Source: Prochlorococcus sp. AG-355-M18
GTDB lineage: Bacteria > Cyanobacteriota > Cyanobacteriia > PCC-6307 > Cyanobiaceae
Reading direction: 5' to 3'
Assembly: GCA_003280725.1 (NCBI GenBank)
Contig: QCED01000014.1
Location: forward strand, 1-42,046
DNA: 42,046 nt
Made by a program: the position numbers and the translations under genes. The notes beneath the pieces were generated by a model. The model was given only the letters and a program-made list of their open reading frames with translations. It was not told the DNA's origin and ran no database searches. Every line of letters starts with the position of its first letter. Position 1 is the first letter of the stretch. This document shows, piece after piece, positions 38,068-42,046 of this stretch.

Positions 38068-38150
38068 TATAATTTAAAGTGCAATAATACGGCCAAAGAA
38101 AGTAGGTAAATTTAGTCATTCTAAATTTTTAATTCCTACCGAGGACTCGT
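38068..38150 (+). promoter_or_regulatory. rplJ promoter and ribosomal protein L10 leader
   Basis: A consensus -10 TATAAT lies at 38068-38073, just after the rplA stop. The following transcript would contain GTAGG (38102-38106) pairing with CCTAC (38135-38139), enclosing an 8-base helix AAATTTAG/CTAAATTT (38108-38128) with a 5-base loop. Flanking GCCAAAGAAAGTAGG and CCTACCGAGG match the known L10 leader, to which L10(L12)4 binds to repress translation of its own genes. The match to the family is from memory of its conserved bases. Confidence 0.75.
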
Positions 38151-38246
38151 CTTAATTATTTCTTTTTGGATCTAATAAAAGCGGCCTCTCTAAAGGACTT
38201 TGCCGCATTTCCTGCTCTCCCTAAATTACGATCCAAAAAAACAACA

Positions 38247-38774
38247 ATGGGCCGAACACTAGAGAATAAGCAACAAATCGTTACTGAGATTAAATCTCTT
38301 TTAAACGACTCGGAAATGGCTGTAGTTCTTGACTATAAAGGTTTAACTATCAAAGAGATGTCAGATTTGCGATCTAGATTGCAAACAACTAATGGCATTT
38401 GCAAAGTTACTAAAAATTCATTAATGCGTAAAGCGATTGATGGAGATAGTAATTGGAACGATCTTGAATCTTTACTGACCGGAACAAATGCTTTTGTCTT
38501 AATCAAAGAAGATGTTGGAGGTGCTGTTAAAGCGATCCAATCTTTTCAAAAAGACACCAAAAAATCCGAAACCAAAGGAGCTTTATTTGAAGGCAGACTT
38601 CTTAGCGATTCTGAAATAAAAGAAATTGCAAGTCTTCCATCTAAAGAAGTATTGATGGCAAAAATTGCTGGCGCTCTAAATGGCGTTGCAACAAAAATTG
38701 CTATCTCTATCAATGAAGTGCCTTCTGGACTTGCTAGATCACTTAAACAACATTCTGAAAAATCAGAATCCTAA
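38247..38774 (+). CDS. rplJ: 50S ribosomal protein L10
   Basis: L10 anchors the L7/L12 stalk dimers to 23S rRNA. From ATG 38247 the protein is 175 aa, beginning [20 protein letters not shown]. It contains [32 protein letters not shown] and [19 protein letters not shown], all typical. An in-frame TTG at 38166 would add 27 unconserved residues that overlap the leader region and is rejected. Preceded by an L10 leader and followed by rplL, 27 bases away. Confidence 0.97.
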   Translation: MGRTLENKQQIVTEIKSLLNDSEMAVVLDYKGLTIKEMSDLRSRLQTTNGICKVTKNSLMRKAIDGDSNWNDLESLLTGTNAFVLIKEDVGGAVKAIQSFQKDTKKSETKGALFEGRLLSDSEIKEIASLPSKEVLMAKIAGALNGVATKIAISINEVPSGLARSLKQHSEKSES

Positions 38775-38801
38775 ATTTTCACCCTAATTAACTTTTGAAA
38801 A

Positions 38802-39197
38802 ATGTCCGCAAAAACTGAAGAAATCCTTGAATCATTAAAATCTCTATCACTTCTAGAAGCATCTGAGCTTGTAAAGCAAATTGAAGAGGCTTTTGGTGTA
38901 TCTGCTGCAGCTTCTGCAGGTGTAGTAATGGCAGCTCCAGGAGCAGCTGGCGGTGACTCTGATGGTGGCGCTGCTGAAGAAAAAACTGAATTTGATGTAG
39001 TTCTTGAAAGTTTTGATGCAGCTGCAAAAATCAAAGTCCTTAAGGTTGTAAGAAATGCAACTGGCCTTGGTCTCGGTGATGCAAAAGCACTTGTTGAATC
39101 AGCACCAAAAACAGTAAAAGAAGGAATTGCTAAAGCAGATGCTGAATCTTTAAAGAAAGAGATTGAAGAAGCTGGCGGTAAAGTTACACTTAAGTAA
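38802..39197 (+). CDS. rplL: 50S ribosomal protein L7/L12
   Basis: L7/L12 forms the flexible stalk that recruits translation GTPases. The 131-aa protein has the N-terminal dimerisation domain [26 protein letters not shown], an alanine- and glycine-rich hinge (about residues 34-55) and the C-terminal domain. That domain carries [43 protein letters not shown] and the final [10 protein letters not shown]. Length is slightly above the usual 120 because of the longer hinge. Confidence 0.99.
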   Translation: MSAKTEEILESLKSLSLLEASELVKQIEEAFGVSAAASAGVVMAAPGAAGGDSDGGAAEEKTEFDVVLESFDAAAKIKVLKVVRNATGLGLGDAKALVESAPKTVKEGIAKADAESLKKEIEEAGGKVTLK

Positions 39198-39211
39198 GAG
39201 TACTTTTTTTC

Positions 39212-39236
39212 AAGCCGATAACCTCAATATCGGCTT
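39212..39236 (+). terminator. Hairpin between rplL and rnhA
   Basis: Perfect nine-base arms AAGCCGATA (39212-39220) and TATCGGCTT (39228-39236) enclose a 7-base loop. The T tract lies before the stem and not after it on the plus strand, so it is not a textbook terminator. It ends eight bases before the rnhA ATG and may weaken transcription or translation of rnhA. Confidence 0.5.
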
Positions 39237-39244
39237 CAAAAATT

Positions 39245-39964
39245 ATGAATAGTGATAGTATTGCGATTGAAGCCGCAACAGATGGAGCTTGCAGTGGTAA
39301 TCCAGGCCCAGGAGGATGGGGCGGTTTAATAATTTTTGACGATAACAGCGAATTAGAAATAGGTGGTTCCGAGCAAAATACTACTAATAATAGAATGGAA
39401 CTCACTGCGGCTATAAAAACTCTTGAGAAACTAAAAACCTACCAATTAAAAGAGAACTTTAAACTAAGAACTGATAGTAAATATGTCATAGAGGGTTATA
39501 CAAAATGGATTATTAATTGGAAGAGAAATGGATGGAAAACAAGTTCAGGAAAACCAGTTCAAAATCTTGATCTATGGCAAAAAATTGATCAATTAAGAAT
39601 TAATGGCCTAATAATGGAATATGTTAAAGGTCATAGCGGGGATAAACAAAATGATAGGGTTGATAAAATTGCAACTAATTACAGCAAAGGTATATCTATA
39701 GAAAATAACTTTAAAAATGCAGAATACTCTGTTGATTTTTTTGAAAAAAATGCACCTACAGAAATTCAGGAATTATTTTCCCGCAATGAATTAATTAAAA
39801 AATTTGCAGAAAAAAAATACCTTTTAAGTTCACCTGAACTAGATACCTTATTAGGTGAAGAAAACCACTTAAAAATAAAACAATATTCACTTTTTGAATG
39901 GCGTAATTGGAGATTGATTCCTAAAGGTAAAAAATATTGGATAATAGAAAAAAAAGAAGCCTAA
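39245..39964 (+). CDS. rnhA: Ribonuclease HI with C-terminal extension
   Basis: RNase HI cleaves RNA in RNA-DNA hybrids. The catalytic domain occupies about residues 1-150, with the four acidic residues D13 (ATDGACSGNPGPGGWG), E52 (NNRMELTAAI), D77 (RTDSKYVIEG) and D140 (NDRVDKIA), and H130 in VKGHSGD. A further 85 residues follow, including NAPTEIQELFSRNELIKKF and the end FEWRNWRLIPKGKKYWII. The latter resembles a C-terminal WR-WRL segment seen in cyanobacterial RNase HI. Total 239 aa versus about 155 for E. coli. pyrD follows by six bases. Confidence 0.95.
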   Translation: MNSDSIAIEAATDGACSGNPGPGGWGGLIIFDDNSELEIGGSEQNTTNNRMELTAAIKTLEKLKTYQLKENFKLRTDSKYVIEGYTKWIINWKRNGWKTSSGKPVQNLDLWQKIDQLRINGLIMEYVKGHSGDKQNDRVDKIATNYSKGISIENNFKNAEYSVDFFEKNAPTEIQELFSRNELIKKFAEKKYLLSSPELDTLLGEENHLKIKQYSLFEWRNWRLIPKGKKYWIIEKKEA

Positions 39965-39970
39965 TTTTTT

Positions 39971-41140
39971 ATGAATGTACAGAAGGGGGTATTTAAAAAT
40001 CTTTATAAAAACTTGATTACCCCTGTATTAAAAAAAGACTCTGGAATTGATGCAGAATACTTAACAAATTTTTCTCTTAGCCTCCTATCATTCAGTTCAA
40101 GAAAATATAATTGGCCTGTAGTTTCTTCTATCTTAAAAAATCTAAATAAAGAATTTTCTGTAGTTGATAAAAGGTTAACTCAGAACATATGTGGAATAAA
40201 TTTTTGTAATCCAATTGGTTTAGCTGCAGGTTTTGACAAAAATGGAAATGCCGCAAATATATGGAAAGATTTTGGTTTTGGATTTGCTGAACTTGGAACT
40301 GTCACTAAATTTGCGCAGAATGGAAATCCCAAACCAAGGTTATTTAGATTAGCAGAAGAAGAGGCAGCATTAAATAGAATGGGTTTCAATAACAATGGTG
40401 CTGAAAATCTAGTTAAAAACTTTGTCGAACAAGGAATTGAGTTTAAAAAAAATAGAAAGAATATTTGTTTAGGGATAAATTTTGGTAAGTCTAAAATTAC
40501 AGATTTATCTCAAGCAAAAGATGACTATTTAACTTCTCTAAAATTATTAATACCGTATTGTGATTATGCAGCAATAAACGTAAGTTCTCCAAATACTGAA
40601 GGACTAAGAAAGTTACAAGATCCAATTCTTCTAAAAGAACTTATTAAAGAAATTAAAAACTTACCCAGTTGTCCACCATTATTTGTCAAAATTGCACCAG
40701 ATCTAAGCTTTAAAGATATTGAAGATATTTGCCAATTAATAATCGAGGAAAACATCGATGGAATTATTGCTACTAACACCAGCATAGATAGATTAGGTCT
40801 TGAAAATAGAAAGATCATGCAAACCGGATTATTACTTTCTGAAGAGAATGGAGGATTAAGTGGAAGGCCTCTACAAAAAAAAGCAAATCAAATAATAAAA
40901 CATATTCATAATATTGATAAAAAAATTATTTTAATTGGCGTTGGTGGAATAGATAGTCCTGAGTCAGCATGGGAAAGAATTTGTTCTGGAGCATCATTAA
41001 TTCAACTTTATACAGGATGGATATATAAGGGTCCACAATTAGTACCCGATATACTTCAAGGAATTATAAAGCAACTAAATATCCATAAATTATCTAACAT
41101 AAAAGAGGCCATTGGATCAGATCTAAAATGGATTGAATAA
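39971..41140 (+). CDS. pyrD: Dihydroorotate dehydrogenase, quinone-dependent (class 2)
   Basis: PyrD oxidises dihydroorotate to orotate at the membrane, passing electrons to quinone. The 389-aa protein has a long N-terminal helical region (about residues 1-60), typical of class 2 membrane association. It then shows IGLAAGFDKNGNAANIW, LNRMGFNNNGAENLV, LGINFGKSK, YAAINVSSPNTEGLR with the catalytic serine, LFVKIAPDLS, ATNTSIDR, GLSGRPL and GVGGIDSPESAWE. Length is slightly above the E. coli enzyme (336) because of N-terminal and internal inserts. It is followed by the aminotransferase gene 55 bases downstream. Confidence 0.96.
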   Translation: MNVQKGVFKNLYKNLITPVLKKDSGIDAEYLTNFSLSLLSFSSRKYNWPVVSSILKNLNKEFSVVDKRLTQNICGINFCNPIGLAAGFDKNGNAANIWKDFGFGFAELGTVTKFAQNGNPKPRLFRLAEEEAALNRMGFNNNGAENLVKNFVEQGIEFKKNRKNICLGINFGKSKITDLSQAKDDYLTSLKLLIPYCDYAAINVSSPNTEGLRKLQDPILLKELIKEIKNLPSCPPLFVKIAPDLSFKDIEDICQLIIEENIDGIIATNTSIDRLGLENRKIMQTGLLLSEENGGLSGRPLQKKANQIIKHIHNIDKKIILIGVGGIDSPESAWERICSGASLIQLYTGWIYKGPQLVPDILQGIIKQLNIHKLSNIKEAIGSDLKWIE

Positions 41141-41195
41141 AAAAAGAAAATGAATAATGAATAAAACGTAACCTAATGATTACAAAATACTAACC

Positions 41196-42046
41196 ATGCA
41201 ATCATCAAACCTAAAACATGGGGGAAACGTATATGCAAAAGCAAAGAAATTAAATTTATTACCCTCTGAAATTATTGACGCAAGTGCCTCATTAGTACCC
41301 TTTGATCCTCCTCAGATAATAATAGATTCATTAAATGAGGAAATTAAGAATCTTGGATTTAGATATTACCCTGAGAGAAACTTAAGTGATTTGAGAGAAA
41401 TAATTGGTAAATTTCATAGGATAAATCCAGACAATATATTGCCTGGGAATGGAGCTTCTGAGCTAATAACTTGGGCAGGTTACGAAGCATCCAAATTTGG
41501 AATAAGTTGTATTCCTTCTCCATCCTTTGTTGATTATGAAAGATCTTTAAATTGTTGGAATAGCAATTTAATACATTGCGAATTACCAAAAAACTGGAAT
41601 GATATTTTTCCTCAATCATTTCCGCTTCATCCAAAAGGTGATGTTATTTGGATAACAAATCCACATAACCCTACTGGCCAATTATGGGAAAAGAATTCAT
41701 TGGAGGAAGTTTTGAAAAAATATAAATTAGTTATCTGTGATGAAGCTTTCTTATCGATAACACCTAATGGAGACAAAGAATCTTTAATACCATTAACCCA
41801 AAGATTTGATAATTTATTAGTCTTGAGAAGCTTGACCAAAATCTTCAATATTCCTGGCCTTAGATTAGGTTACGTTATTGGCTCATCGAAAAAACTTAAA
41901 CAATGGGAAATAAATAGAGATCCTTGGCCTTTAAATTCCTTTGCCATTAAAGCCGGAATTGATCTACTAAGTAATAAGAAATTATATGAACAGTGGACAA
42001 GACAGATTCATAGCTGGATAAATGTTGAAAAAAATAGTGTTTTTAG
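41196..42046 (+). CDS. Threonine-phosphate decarboxylase / histidinol-phosphate aminotransferase-like, 3' end cut
   Basis: The frame opens at ATG 41196 and runs past the window edge; 283 codons are visible. It is a fold-type I PLP enzyme. It has the opening LKHGGNVYAKAKKLNLLPSE, typical of the CobC/CobD branch, then ASLVPFDPP, YYPERNLSDLRE, ILPGNGASELITWA and ITNPHNPTGQLW. DEAFLSI, SLTKIFNIPGLRLGYVIG with the PLP lysine and RDPWPLNSFAIKAG follow. The HGGN start and LTK-F-IPGLRLGY region favour L-threonine-O-3-phosphate decarboxylase of cobamide synthesis over histidinol-phosphate aminotransferase. Marine picocyanobacteria make pseudocobalamin, so this role is plausible. Confidence 0.88.
   Translation, partial: MQSSNLKHGGNVYAKAKKLNLLPSEIIDASASLVPFDPPQIIIDSLNEEIKNLGFRYYPERNLSDLREIIGKFHRINPDNILPGNGASELITWAGYEASKFGISCIPSPSFVDYERSLNCWNSNLIHCELPKNWNDIFPQSFPLHPKGDVIWITNPHNPTGQLWEKNSLEEVLKKYKLVICDEAFLSITPNGDKESLIPLTQRFDNLLVLRSLTKIFNIPGLRLGYVIGSSKKLKQWEINRDPWPLNSFAIKAGIDLLSNKKLYEQWTRQIHSWINVEKNSVF

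Noticed and set aside
38181..38206. GCGGC/GCCGC inverted repeat just upstream of rplJ
   Set aside because: Real as a five-base repeat, but with a 16-base loop and no T tract; it may belong to the rplJ leader, yet I could not assign it a role.
38166..38246. Upstream TTG extension of rplJ by 27 residues
   Set aside because: The added residues are not part of L10 and overlap the regulatory leader; MGRTLENKQ at 38247 matches the normal start.
41359..41848. Two minus-strand frames of 91 and 73 codons near the right edge
   Set aside because: They are antisense to the PLP-enzyme frame starting at 41196, which has clear family motifs and continues past the edge.

Overview
The window looks like chromosomal DNA of a marine picocyanobacterium, most likely a high-light-adapted Prochlorococcus close to MED4 or MIT9515. 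This is inferred from four things: the very AT-rich sequence with short spacers; the photosystem II genes psbA and psbO with a beta-carotene hydroxylase and CP12; the bicA-sbtA-sbtB bicarbonate block; and several very reduced housekeeping proteins. I see no transposase, integrase, phage genes, CRISPR array or rRNA. This is core genome, not an island.

Layout. 1-5.2 kb: a partial trmB (minus), two plus-strand cyanobacterial proteins (a DUF3177-type membrane protein and a small hypothetical), ileS, a small membrane protein and tRNA-Leu(UAG), the last three on minus. 5.3-10.7 kb: crtR, gatC, a 3-methyladenine DNA glycosylase, pyrB, a Ycf20/DUF565 protein, two small conserved proteins and coaBC. 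10.8-17.6 kb: psbO, sat and ftsH on plus, then aroC and psbA on minus, and a previously easy-to-miss 42-codon gene divergent from psbA. 17.7-25.1 kb: an aspartoacylase-like gene, a glutathionyl-hydroquinone reductase-like GST, CP12, a small conserved protein, obg, mutS2, a VOC-family protein and hemB. 25.3-28.3 kb: the inorganic carbon uptake operon bicA-sbtA-sbtB. 28.3-35.8 kb: an unusual thioredoxin-reductase-like protein, a coiled-coil protein with an ABC1 kinase, eno and a clpB paralogue. 35.9-39.2 kb: secE-nusG-rplK-rplA-rplJ-rplL with an L10 leader. 39.2-42.0 kb: rnhA, pyrD and a partial cobC/cobD-like aminotransferase.

How genes work together. PsbA and PsbO form the oxygen-evolving part of photosystem II, and FtsH is the type of protease that removes damaged D1. 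CrtR makes zeaxanthin. BicA, SbtA and SbtB import bicarbonate, and CP12 gates the Calvin cycle. PyrB and PyrD belong to UMP synthesis, HemB to tetrapyrroles and CobC/D to cobamide synthesis.

Most interesting points. crtR and the DNA glycosylase both have conserved N-termini with no ATG, GTG or TTG to start them. A well-formed 42-aa gene sits beside psbA. Two large tandem hairpins lie between eno and clpB2. The thioredoxin-reductase homologue has lost its NADPH-binding signature. CP12 has lost its N-terminal cysteine pair. Nothing here amounts to a clear new multi-gene system.
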